A stretch of 64,000 nt of DNA from CAWJMN01 sp963844055 (GTDB lineage Bacteria > Planctomycetota > Planctomycetia > Pirellulales > Pirellulaceae): positions 1,674,001 to 1,738,000 of the forward strand of contig CAWJMN010000001.1 of assembly GCA_963844055.1 (NCBI GenBank). Direction: 5' to 3'. A program made the position numbers and the translations under genes. The notes below the pieces were generated by a model, which was given only the letters and a program-made list of their open reading frames with translations, was not told where the DNA came from and ran no database searches. Below are positions 30,035-38,362 of the stretch, in pieces. Numbering within the stretch: position 1 is the stretch's first letter; the number at the start of each line of letters is the position of its first letter.

Positions 30035-31445
30035 ATGTCGGGATCCTTTCGCGGCCTCCCTTCGGTCAATGAATTGCTGAACTCGCCAGCCCTCAAGGGA
30101 ATCCTTGACAAGGTAGGTGACGTTAACGTCACTGCTCAGCGTTCTGGGACTCATGGAGCGAGTACGCACGGAAGTACAGGGAGCCGTCAATAATTTCTCG
30201 ACCTCCGCCCCTGTCACCTCGGCGCGACGCTATTTCTTCGGGCAAGATCGGGTTGATGGTTCGATATCTCAGAAGCAATCGCTGAACTTGACCGGTGTGA
30301 TGTTCCCCACTCGCTTTGCATCCTGGATGATGGCGGGCGAGGTTGCCAGTTCCTTAGGACAATCGGCCGGAAGTTATTGGCCACTTCGCTGTGAAGACAG
30401 TGGGCTGGGGACGCTCAGCTACGATGAAATTGCAGCTCGTAGACTTGCACAACATGCAAAGGTCGATTCTGCATGGCTTGCGTCTTCGTTTTCTCTAGCA
30501 ATTCAGATCGTATTTCAAGGCCTAGGTGTTTCTGGCGATGCATGTATTGCATCGAGTGACACGGTTCAACTGCGCGGCAACCATCGTATTTTGGATTGTG
30601 CTAAATCAGCAGGCTTGCCGGTGACGGTTGTCGGTGCAGCAAACGCCACAACGGTTTCCGATTTCGAACTGGCGCTCGCAGAAAACCCGAATATTCAAAC
30701 GCTGCTCTATGTGGTCACCTCACCATCCGACGTGACCGCAGCAGGTTCGCGGCTTCCACTTTCAGAAATGGTGACGCTGGCGAAGCTTCATTCCAAAAAG
30801 CTCGTCATCATTGCGCCGGATCTCTCGATTGTCGATCTGACGCCTTATGGTATGACGGATTGGCCTTCGCTTCCCGCGCTGACCGAAAAGGGAGGCGACC
30901 TTTGGATCGTCCCAGGCGATCGGTTGATGTGTGGGCCCGAAATTGGATTGGTGTTTGGCACGAAGCGCGCGGTCGCCGACGTGACGAAGCATGCCTGGTC
31001 GGCCGCAGCATCGGCTAACAGTTTGTCTGTCTATTGGATGGCTAGCGTGCTGGATGTTGCAGCGTCAACGGAACGGGCAGAGCAAGAGCTACCTGTACTT
31101 AATTTGCTTTCAACTTCGATTGCCAATTTGGAAGGTCGCGCAGCACGCATGTTGCCGCAGTTAATTGCAACCGGCCAAGTAGCCAGTGGCGAGGTTGTCG
31201 CAACGTTCTCGCGACTCGATGAAAACGCATCCGCATCGTTTAGCATTCCATCGGTGGCGTTATCTCTCGTGCCTGTTGCACAAACGGCCACCCAGTTGGT
31301 CGAAAAACTATCCCATGCAACGCCTGCCGTGTTTGCCACCTGCGTTGATGACCGTGTGATCCTTAACCTGCGAACGCTAGGTGCCCATCAGGATGCCTCT
31401 TTAGTGGACGCCTTTGCAGGTCTCGTTCGCGAAGGAACTAAGTAA
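30035..31445 (+). pseudogene. SelA-like protein, frameshifted and lacking the PLP lysine
   Basis: ATG 30035 opens with FRGLPSVNELLNSPALKGIL, the N-terminal motif of selenocysteine synthase SelA, but this frame stops near 30190. From 30117 the next frame continues with ERVRTEVQGAVNNF and the whole PLP-transferase fold to 31445. The join (about 30120-30135) needs a single-base correction. In SelA the PLP lysine lies in a GDKLLGGPQAG loop; here it reads PGDRLMCGPEIG, so lysine is arginine. No selB, selD or tRNA-Sec is near. It may be an inactive paralogue with another role, or a decaying gene; the frameshift may be an assembly error, the Lys change is not. Confidence 0.7.
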
Positions 31446-31719
31446 GGCCAAAGATAGCTACGCGATAGATAGAGGGAATGATCTGTCTTCCTTCTATTTT
31501 GCCGCCCTTACTTGGCATAGAAACACGCCGTTAAACTTTTCCTAACCCGTAATCAGAACGTGGGTTATGGGGTCAACGGCATCTAAGGGGAACAAAACCG
31601 CCGAAAACCTCGCATCACGAACCGATAGTGAATAGACTGGGGAGTTGGTTCTGCCCCTGTTCTTCTTTTATGATAGGCCACACAAAGTGCGGCTTTACGA
31701 CGTGTGACGGTTGGGTTGT

Positions 31720-32580
31720 ATGCAACGGCGAAGTTTTCTTTTGGCGACAGTCCTCGGTTGTATTGCCGCACCTTTGTGCGCCGCAGATGCAACGTTGCCG
31801 GCTGAACACCATCCATGGGGACGATTTCCTGTCGGTTCCTGGAAAACGGTTCGCGTTGTTTCCGAAGCCTTCGATGCGAACGGACAGCCAAAAAGTGTCT
31901 CTACGACCGAGACGAAGACCACGCTGGTATCAGCTGATGCCAATAGCTACACGCTAAAGATTGAAGTCAGCGTTGATGTGCAAGGCAAGCGATTCCTTTC
32001 GCAAGCACAAACCATTAGGACTGGCTACTGCGGTGAAGCGGCAGGTCAAACGTTGGAATCGAATTCCATCGGCAAGGTCCAACTCGAAATTGGTGATCGT
32101 CAGATCCCTTGTGATCTGCGTCGGCTGGTGATCGTTGATAGTGATACCAAGCGAGTAACGACCGTCCATTACAGTAATCAAGAACCACCTTACGTCTTAA
32201 AACGTGAGAGTACGCTAACCCGCTTGCAAGATGGTACAACCTCGACGACCTCTACTGAAGTAGTTGCCTTGGGAGAAGTCTACAAGGTTCTAGGCGAAGA
32301 GCATCGTGCTACACGCTTTCTCACGCTGAGTACTAGTGCGTCGCAAAACAAGACAGTTACCAAGGAAGTGCAGTGCGCCGATGTGCCAGGCGGTGTGGTT
32401 GCCCACGAGTCTGTGGAAATGGATACCAACGGCAAAGAACTTCGTCGTAGCAAGCTTTCACTCGTTGACTACGGACTCGGAAAAGTCTCGTCCGAAGACG
32501 CCTGGAAAGGGCGTAAACGGATTTGGCAACGCAATCGTCGTTCGGATATGCGTAACGAATCTGACAAGCGTTCCAAGTAG
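31720..32580 (+). CDS. Secreted protein of unknown function
   Basis: 286 residues from ATG 31720 (a TTG 9 bases earlier is in frame). The signal peptide is MQRRSFLLATVLGCIAAPL, cleaved near CAA-DA. The mature protein is beta-rich with long alternating strands (SYTLKIEVSVDVQGKRF; KVQLEIGDRQIPCDLRRLVI), suggesting a periplasmic lipocalin-like or jelly-roll shape. Not recognised further. Confidence 0.6.
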   Translation: MQRRSFLLATVLGCIAAPLCAADATLPAEHHPWGRFPVGSWKTVRVVSEAFDANGQPKSVSTTETKTTLVSADANSYTLKIEVSVDVQGKRFLSQAQTIRTGYCGEAAGQTLESNSIGKVQLEIGDRQIPCDLRRLVIVDSDTKRVTTVHYSNQEPPYVLKRESTLTRLQDGTTSTTSTEVVALGEVYKVLGEEHRATRFLTLSTSASQNKTVTKEVQCADVPGGVVAHESVEMDTNGKELRRSKLSLVDYGLGKVSSEDAWKGRKRIWQRNRRSDMRNESDKRSK

Positions 32581-32715
32581 TGCTTTGTCTCGTTTCTTGG
32601 GCACGCCGCATGTTGCCATTTTGCAACACGCTTTCATGGGCTCCCATCGGCCGCGTGAGTAAGTTTTTCACGCTCATGACTGCCCCCTTGGTTTGCCGCA
32701 CTAGATTAAATCAAG

Positions 32716-32743
32716 TGGCAATTGGCGCTGAAGCGTCTATACT
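32716..32743 (+). promoter_or_regulatory. Possible promoter of the gene at 32821
   Basis: TGGCAA (32716-32721), 16-base spacer, TATACT (32738-32743), about 78 bases before the ATG. Close to a vegetative promoter at the -10, weak at the -35. Confidence 0.3.
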
Positions 32744-32820
32744 GAAACATCTTCAATAAACAGTCGTTACTCTCTCTTTCTGCGTCCAATAGCGGTCGCA
32801 ATTTTCAAGGAATAGGTTCC

Positions 32821-33048
32821 ATGCGTTTTGTGGAAATGACCGGCAAGACTCTGCAGCGTGTCATCAATGACGGCGAGTTGCATATTGATGATCTTGTTGC
32901 GTCCGGCGTACGCGAAGACACCATCATTCGCATCAATGAGCAGGGAGATATTGAAGTCCGGCGAGCAGATCGCTGGGATGTGATCGGCGGTCTGCTAGGC
33001 GAATTCCATCGCCGCATTCAAAGCCAGACGGGGCTCGATTGGGTTTAA
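32821..33048 (+). CDS. Small conserved-type protein of unknown function
   Basis: 75 residues with AAGGAA before ATG. FVEMTGKTLQRVINDGELHI and IRINEQGDIEVRRADRW, then a helix. Compact alpha/beta protein without Cys or membrane part. Not recognised. Confidence 0.6.
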   Translation: MRFVEMTGKTLQRVINDGELHIDDLVASGVREDTIIRINEQGDIEVRRADRWDVIGGLLGEFHRRIQSQTGLDWV

Positions 33049-33076
33049 GGCTCGATAGGATCAAATCCAATTCTGC

Positions 33077-33706
33077 CTACTTCGATTCGGCCCAGATCCC
33101 TCGCTTATTGAGCTTGGCCTCTTGAACCGCTTGTTTGAGTTCTTTTTCCTGCTGGGCCGAGTCTCCGGGATACGTTTCTAGCTTGCAAATACCTTGCTCG
33201 AGAATCGCAACGGCCAGCGACTTTTCTTCCACTTCGACATATCCCACCAAGCATCCATCACGATCAACGCGGCGTCGGTCGAGTTTTAATTTCCCCTTCT
33301 TTCCGCCGGCCAATTCATTTAACAGAAGTTCCGCTTGGCTGTTTTTTGACGCCGTTTCAGGCAGGCCAATCAGACGCAAACGACCTGTAAAGCTCTTCAG
33401 CGTATCAGACTCAACCGCCGTAGGAGGGATTTGCTTCTCTTCCAAAGGGAGCCCGCTGCCAGAAGGCGACTCGCGATGGGTTTGTCGGACCAAAAGTGTC
33501 CGTCCATCCAGCACCGAGCTGATCTCGCATTCCCCGGCGGTAAAACCACCGCTCGAAATTAAGGCCGCGTCTCCGGGGCCGTGAGGATTGCGTGCGGACT
33601 GGAACCAAACGGTCCCTTGTCGCATCACAACGAGTATCGCCAGTAAGGCCAAAAGCAAAAAGAGCTTCCGCCAAGATCGATTTTGTGGAGGAAGCTTTTT
33701 ACGCAT
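33077..33706 (-). CDS. Membrane-anchored staphylococcal-nuclease-like protein
   Basis: 209 residues. One N-terminal membrane helix (KLFLLLALLAILVVMRQG), then an OB-type domain: CEISSVLDGRTLLVRQ, RLRLIGLPE, LKLDRRRVDRDGCLVGYVEV and KLNKRGIWAESK. This matches the order of SNase/thermonuclease motifs (V-x-DGDT, RLxGI, DRYGR-LAYV, GIW), but the catalytic D-x-D and E-x-x-R residues are only partly kept, so activity is uncertain. Confidence 0.65.
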   Translation of the reverse strand: MRKKLPPQNRSWRKLFLLLALLAILVVMRQGTVWFQSARNPHGPGDAALISSGGFTAGECEISSVLDGRTLLVRQTHRESPSGSGLPLEEKQIPPTAVESDTLKSFTGRLRLIGLPETASKNSQAELLLNELAGGKKGKLKLDRRRVDRDGCLVGYVEVEEKSLAVAILEQGICKLETYPGDSAQQEKELKQAVQEAKLNKRGIWAESK

Positions 33707-33745
33707 GGAAGATCATCAGTTGCTGCTGCAATTGGCAACTAGCAA

Positions 33746-34054
33746 CTAGTTCTTGCTAAACCCGACCGAAGTCTTTTGCTCGCGCCCCAAAGGATTTTTG
33801 ATGAACTGGCGGTAGCAGCTGGGGCAAAGATCGAAATTGCGCTTTTGATAGATGTCTTCGCCAATATTATCCATCGACTCTTCCGACATCTCCGACAGGA
33901 TCTCTTCAATTTCCGATAGATGATCGCGATCGTCTTCAGGTTCCGATTCCATTTGGGGATCCATCGTGGCTTGGATCTCAATCTTGACAACGTAGCGCAG
34001 GTCATCCTGAGGGTCGATAACACAGCGGCAGCGGTCGCAAGAATAATGGATCAT
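33746..34054 (-). CDS. Zinc-ribbon protein of unknown function
   Basis: 102 residues from ATG 34054 with TAAGGA upstream. CDRCRCVIDPQDDLRYVV near the start and CPSCYRQFIKNPLGRE near the end give two CxxC pairs that can hold one zinc; the middle is very acidic (SEPEDDRDHLSEIEEILSEM). Probably a small regulatory or adaptor protein; not recognised. Confidence 0.65.
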   Translation of the reverse strand: MIHYSCDRCRCVIDPQDDLRYVVKIEIQATMDPQMESEPEDDRDHLSEIEEILSEMSEESMDNIGEDIYQKRNFDLCPSCYRQFIKNPLGREQKTSVGFSKN

Positions 34055-34586
34055 GGCGGTGATTCCTAAGGAGCCAAGAGGCAATGATAAACCGCACCGG
34101 AACAGGCAGTAATCATGAGTGCCTCGTGATGTGACGTCATGCATCCTAATGCGAAGTCGAGAATCGGAGCAAGCCGATTCTTTAGTTTTTGATTCGTGAA
34201 TTCTTCATTTTCTAAAACAAACCGACAAGGCTAAGCCGTCTGCAAAAGCTTTTACGTTTGCAGCACTTCGCGGATGATGCATGCAGTGCCGTCAGGGCGA
34301 TTTGTGCTGGTAGAGGTTAGGCACCAGCGATCATTTGTAAACGCCTAAAAATGACAAGTGCGCCGGCCCCGCAAATTTACCTGCGGCCTTCATAGAAGAC
34401 TCCCCACGCCTCGGTAAAGAAAAGCATAGAGGCAGAGAGCTAGTTGCGATCCAGCGGAATTATGGAGCAATCCACACCTGAGCCAACATGGGGGAGTGGA
34501 CTGCTCTCGACCAGCGTCCAAGGAGGCGGGGCTCAAAACGTCCTATCTTGCCCAAGCCAAAGACTTGCAAGGCCGTCAGCGCAGCA
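34055..34586. other. Intergenic region
   Basis: About 530 bases of gene-free sequence upstream of the zinc-ribbon gene and downstream of fdxA. No motif supportable apart from the terminator that follows at 34587. Confidence 0.5.
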
Positions 34587-34615
34587 AAAGAGCCAAGCAA
34601 AAAGCTTGGCTCTTT
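34587..34615. terminator. Bidirectional terminator after fdxA
   Basis: AAAGAGCCAAGC (34587-34598) and GCTTGGCTCTTT (34604-34615), a perfect 12-bp stem with an A5 loop. It lies 47 bases after the fdxA stop on the minus strand. Confidence 0.85.
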
Positions 34616-34661
34616 GTGATTTTGACGGTTTTTCGCTCAGCGAATGTGATCCCAACTGGAA

Positions 34662-34934
34662 TTAGACCAGTGGATCCTTCTTTTCGGTGATCGATGGGCT
34701 TTGTGGAGCCAATTCGGCGTTCAATTCGATGAACGGCTTTTGGTCTTCTGGCACGTTGTCTGCATGGAAAATGGCCTCTACAGGGCATTCTGGAACGCAG
34801 GCTTCGCAGTCAATGCATTCATCGGGGTGGATGTAGACCATCTGTTCACCCTCGTAGAAACATTCAACTGGGCAAACAACAACGCAGTCGGTGTATTTGC
34901 AACCGAAACAAGGCTGACAAACGACGTGTGCCAT
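34662..34934 (-). CDS. fdxA: 7Fe/8Fe ferredoxin
   Basis: 90 residues. The N-terminus VCQPCFGCKYTDCVVVCPVE and the second site CIDCEACVPECPVEAI are the FdxA pattern for one 3Fe-4S and one 4Fe-4S cluster. It carries low-potential electrons between redox enzymes. The C-terminal 30 residues (AELAPQSPSITEKKDPLV end) are shorter than in some homologues. Stand-alone gene with its own terminator. Confidence 0.93.
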   Translation of the reverse strand: MAHVVCQPCFGCKYTDCVVVCPVECFYEGEQMVYIHPDECIDCEACVPECPVEAIFHADNVPEDQKPFIELNAELAPQSPSITEKKDPLV

Positions 34935-35526
34935 AGCAAACTACTCCCCTCATGGGATGCAAAAAAATTAAGAACGGCTATTCAGCGTAAAGGCAGCCCG
35001 GCTTTCTCAGCAGAACTGTCGTAACCAATCGGCATATCCAACGTATGTAGTTTACGAATCTTCTCAGGCTGGGGAAAGTAGTCTAAACCCGCTTTTTTCC
35101 CCGAGAAAACGGAGGAAAAATGGCGTCGCTATTGATTGGTTGTCTCAACAAATTGCAGTTACCGATTATCACAGCACCGCCCGTTCGGAACACCGACCGC
35201 TCTGCGGTGTTCTAAGGTCTGGTGGCCAGCGAGTTTGCCGATGTTTCCTGGAAATGGGGAATTGGTCCTTGCCCTAGGGCAGCCTGACGACTTTGCAAGC
35301 TGCTTTCAGCTTGCCGCTGGTTCTGGACAGGCTTACAATCGAAGGTAGTACAAGGGATCGTGGGGCGAATTCGGGGGAAGGTGGCCTATTAAGGCTAGCT
35401 TGTTTCCGAGGGCCGGAAGGCTCGTCGCTTTTCCACAAAAAATCACCTTGGAACGCGATGGCGCAGTAAAAGGTTTGTTTTGGTCACGCAAGGACGCAGG
35501 ACAGACTACCGAATAGAGGTTATAGC
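34935..35526. other. Intergenic region
   Basis: 592 bases between divergent fdxA and the ECF sigma gene. It holds an 8-bp hairpin (35188-35195 with 35205-35212) without T-run, and a 6-1-6 palindrome-like sequence at 35243-35255. No gene seen. Confidence 0.5.
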
Positions 35527-36099
35527 GTGGCTCTCGCGGAAATCGATAAACAGCTGCTTGATCGCTGCCTATCCCGGCAACCCCGGGCATGGGAAGACTT
35601 CGTTGACAGGTTTCTCGGCCTCGTCATTCACGTGGTTCAGCACACCGGGCAATCCCGTAGCTTGCGGTTCACCCAGCAAGACCGCGAAGATTTCATCGCG
35701 GAGGTCTTCCTCGGAATCCTCGATGATGACTTTGCAGTGTTGCGCCGCTTTCGTGGCAACAGCAGCTTGGCAACTTACCTCACGGTGATCGCTCGCCGTA
35801 TCGTGGTCAAGGAACTCCTTTCGCGGAAGGTGATTCCAGGTTCTTCGGCAGCTTCTATAGAGGAGCAAGCGGATCCTTCGCAGCCTATTGAAGCTCGCCT
35901 CTCGGATCGTGAAGAGGTCAGTCGCCTGCTTAGCGAGCTATCCGAAGAAGAGGCCAGCATCGTCAAGCTGTATCATCTCGAAGGCAAGAGCTATCTAGAG
36001 ATCAGCCGGCTGGTGGGAATTCCCGAAAATAGCATCGGCCCTACGCTTAGCCGAGCCCGCGCACGGTTGCGTCGCGATGATGCGACTCGCGCCGTTTAG
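35527..36099 (+). CDS. ECF-type RNA polymerase sigma factor
   Basis: 190 residues from GTG 35527. Region 2 (about 10-95: LLDRCLSRQPRAWEDFVDRF, FTQQDREDFIAEVF, LRRFRGNSSLATYLTVIARR) and region 4 (about 130-180: LSELSEEEASIVKLYHLEG, LEISRLVGIPENSIGPTLSR) are complete. No anti-sigma factor is adjacent; the target promoter is unknown. Planctomycetes carry many such factors. Confidence 0.92.
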   Translation: MALAEIDKQLLDRCLSRQPRAWEDFVDRFLGLVIHVVQHTGQSRSLRFTQQDREDFIAEVFLGILDDDFAVLRRFRGNSSLATYLTVIARRIVVKELLSRKVIPGSSAASIEEQADPSQPIEARLSDREEVSRLLSELSEEEASIVKLYHLEGKSYLEISRLVGIPENSIGPTLSRARARLRRDDATRAV

Positions 36100-36123
36100 A
36101 TTAGCCTACGGTCTACAGCACCC

Positions 36124-37196
36124 CTAGTACCGTGTCGGGTTGTTGCCCGCAGGCAAGCCTCGATAGCGTGGCATATAATTCTCTGGCGGTGTGCTTGCCG
36201 TTTGTGGTGTTACGCTTTCATCCACGAAGTCTTCACCGGAATAAGTCGCTTCGCGAAGGGACGTTTCAGGTACTCCCGTTGGGGCGAGGCCCACGGCCGT
36301 ACGACCGGGATTGGCTAGATCGACCAGTGGATAACTGGCAAGTTCATCCTTGGGAAGCTGGAACAGCATGCCGGTAGTATCGAGTGGCTTGTTGATGATG
36401 TAGCTTGGAATTGTCATCGTTAGTTTGAGCTGAGCTTGTGGCATTTGCAGCTCCACCTTCCGTGGCAACGATACCCCTTCTGTGGCAAAGTGCTGGTGAT
36501 CGCTGGCCCTGGCTGCAACAACCAGTTGGTTGCGGCTGTCTAAGATGAATTGCTCAATGATGACGCCGTACTGCTTATGAACACGTAAAACACGCACATA
36601 TTCGCCAGTTGCCCCCGCTTCTTTAATGCGAAGTTCAACGGTCTGCGCGTCGACAGGAATTGGCCCTTCCATCGCTTGATTCGGATTGATGTCCAATATT
36701 CCCAGCGCTTCTGGCAACCAGCGTGGTTCGATTGGCAAGTTCTGGCGGTTAGGGCTGGCCGCATACTGGTCATGCTTGGCGTAAAACAGGCTCGACCCTG
36801 GAAGTTGTTTTCCCCAAACCCAGAATAGCTCGCGATTCGAGCCTAAATCGACCTCTTGCCCAAGTATGCTTCCGGCCCGAAAGCGAAGTTGTAGCGGCCG
36901 TTCGAAGGCAAAGTCTGCTCCGATGGCAGGCGCACCAGGTACTTGGACCTTGGCGGATTGCGTTTGAAGCGATTGGATTCGCGAGCTGTTGGCGGCAATC
37001 GGCGCAGCAAAGATTCTTGATTCGCGTTGGCTTCTAGCACAACGGGGGGCAGCGCTTTCGGAGTACGCCGCGTGAAGCTGTTGATCCAGTTGCAACCACT
37101 CGAGGCGCAGCAGGCCGTAACCACCAATAGCATCAGATAATTGGCAGTACGACGTGCGATCACCGGTGGGTCCTTGCAATCCAAATCATGTTTCAA
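36124..37196 (-). pseudogene. Lipoprotein with apparent frameshift
   Basis: From ATG 37196 the first frame gives a lipoprotein signal (LMLLVVTACCASSGC) and a Pro-rich stretch. Near 36985-37000 the reading must move to the other frame, which continues as a beta-rich domain (PLQLRFRAGSILGQEVDLG, QLKLTMTIPSYIINKPLD) to a Pro/Asn-rich end at 36124. Neither frame alone gives a full protein. One-base error or inactivation. It lies 28 bases after the gene at 37224 in the same operon. Confidence 0.65.
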
Positions 37197-37223
37197 CTTC
37201 GAAGAAATGGGGATGTGTTCGTA

Positions 37224-37715
37224 TTAAGCGGCTGCTGGGGTTTGGAGCAGTTGTCCTAGCTCTTGCTGAATCGTCAGAACGCGCGGCCCGCTCGGAAAGG
37301 CAACCTTCACGCGATACTCAGCTTCATTACGAGGACAGTACAGCGTGATAAATTCCGCGCCGGTCTCATCTTTTTCGCTTCGTTCAACACGCGTGATCCG
37401 ACGCCTTACCAGCAAAAGTGCCAGCACATAGCGAACGTCCTCGCGGGAAGGATCTTGTTCGAGCTGTTCCAAGTAGGACAGCATCATGTCGTTAGGGGCC
37501 CACTGCACACGCTTGGTCGTTGCTTCAGTAACCACCGACTTCCAATGTCCCAGGCTATTTTCCGGTGGGCCAGTCCATCCCTCCAAAGAAAAGTCCTGCC
37601 GCACGACGTCGGCCCCATGGCGAACGATTGCTGAATAAATCGTTTCGCCAGCACGTAGCTCGCGCTGCGTGTTGTGGCATTTCCGCGTGCATCGCTGAAC
37701 ATCAAAGTCGATCAT
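37224..37715 (-). CDS. Conserved-type protein of unknown function
   Basis: 163 residues: an N-terminal domain with Cys pair (VQRCTRKCHNTQRELRAGE), a Trp/Pro part, then a helix-rich region with EDVRYVLALLLVRRRITRVE and YRVKVAFPSG. Likely a small cytoplasmic metal- or RNA-associated protein. It heads the operon with the following lipoprotein gene. Not recognised. Confidence 0.6.
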   Translation of the reverse strand: MIDFDVQRCTRKCHNTQRELRAGETIYSAIVRHGADVVRQDFSLEGWTGPPENSLGHWKSVVTEATTKRVQWAPNDMMLSYLEQLEQDPSREDVRYVLALLLVRRRITRVERSEKDETGAEFITLYCPRNEAEYRVKVAFPSGPRVLTIQQELGQLLQTPAAA

Positions 37716-37869
37716 GGTCCCCTGGTTTCTCTGCGCTGGCCGTAACTTCTAACCGCTAGGCACCGTGTGGGCGTTGCCCCGCAAATCGCTGGGGATAGTA
37801 CGAGAAGGGGCTGTTTGGCTCAAGGCAAACGTGGCCCAGAAGCTGAAGAACGTCGTAAAAATAATTTGG

Positions 37870-38131
37870 TTAGCTGATCTGCCTGAACCGCGCAGTTTCA
37901 CCGGTCTCGCTAAATTCAACCTTGAGCGTTCGAGCACAGCGTGGACAGTGGAGCGTCTTCGTCTTGCCAGCTCCTTCGGGATAAACACGTAAGTAAGTGT
38001 TGCAGCAAGCGAAGTGAATGCCCATAAACGGGCGTCCGCCTAGCCGGGTTCCATCGGCCCCCGTGGTGCTAGAGTGGCTGAGCGGAACCGGTAAACGGGT
38101 CGCTGGAAAGGTCGATGCGCTCCTGGTTCAT
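37870..38131 (-). pseudogene. Zinc-ribbon protein with apparent frameshift
   Basis: ATG 38131 begins MNQERIDLSSDPFTGSAQ and stops at TAG near 38072. The overlapping frame is open over the same region and continues GGRPFMGIHFACCNTYLRVY, then HCPRCARTLKVEF to the stop at 37870. CC and CPRC give a zinc ribbon as in a planctomycete family with GRPF-x-GIHF-x-CC. A one-base shift near 38075-38085 would join the two. The shorter alternative is a 51-residue protein from ATG 38025. Confidence 0.5.
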
Positions 38132-38362
38132 GGCGGCAGCCAACGGTTGGAATCGGTTCGTGGGAAAAGAAGTAAGCTCGCCGGACCTTTTAGAGCCCGT
38201 TCGGCTTTTCTGCCAAGGCCGAATTAGAAATGCCGCAAAAACATTGCCGGAGCAGCTATTTGGGGTGGATGGTGCGACTGTTTGGTGATTCCTGGCTTCG
38301 ATATTGCCGAACCCAGCTTTGCCCCAGGACTTCCAAGGCCTTTTGTGTTTGAATAGAGAGAT

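Noticed and set aside
35188..35212. 8-bp hairpin as terminator
   Set aside because: No T-run on either strand and no gene ends near it.
35243..35255. GTTTCC-T-GGAAAT in host DNA
   Set aside because: The spacer is one base, not two, which turns the half-sites relative to each other; not the same site.
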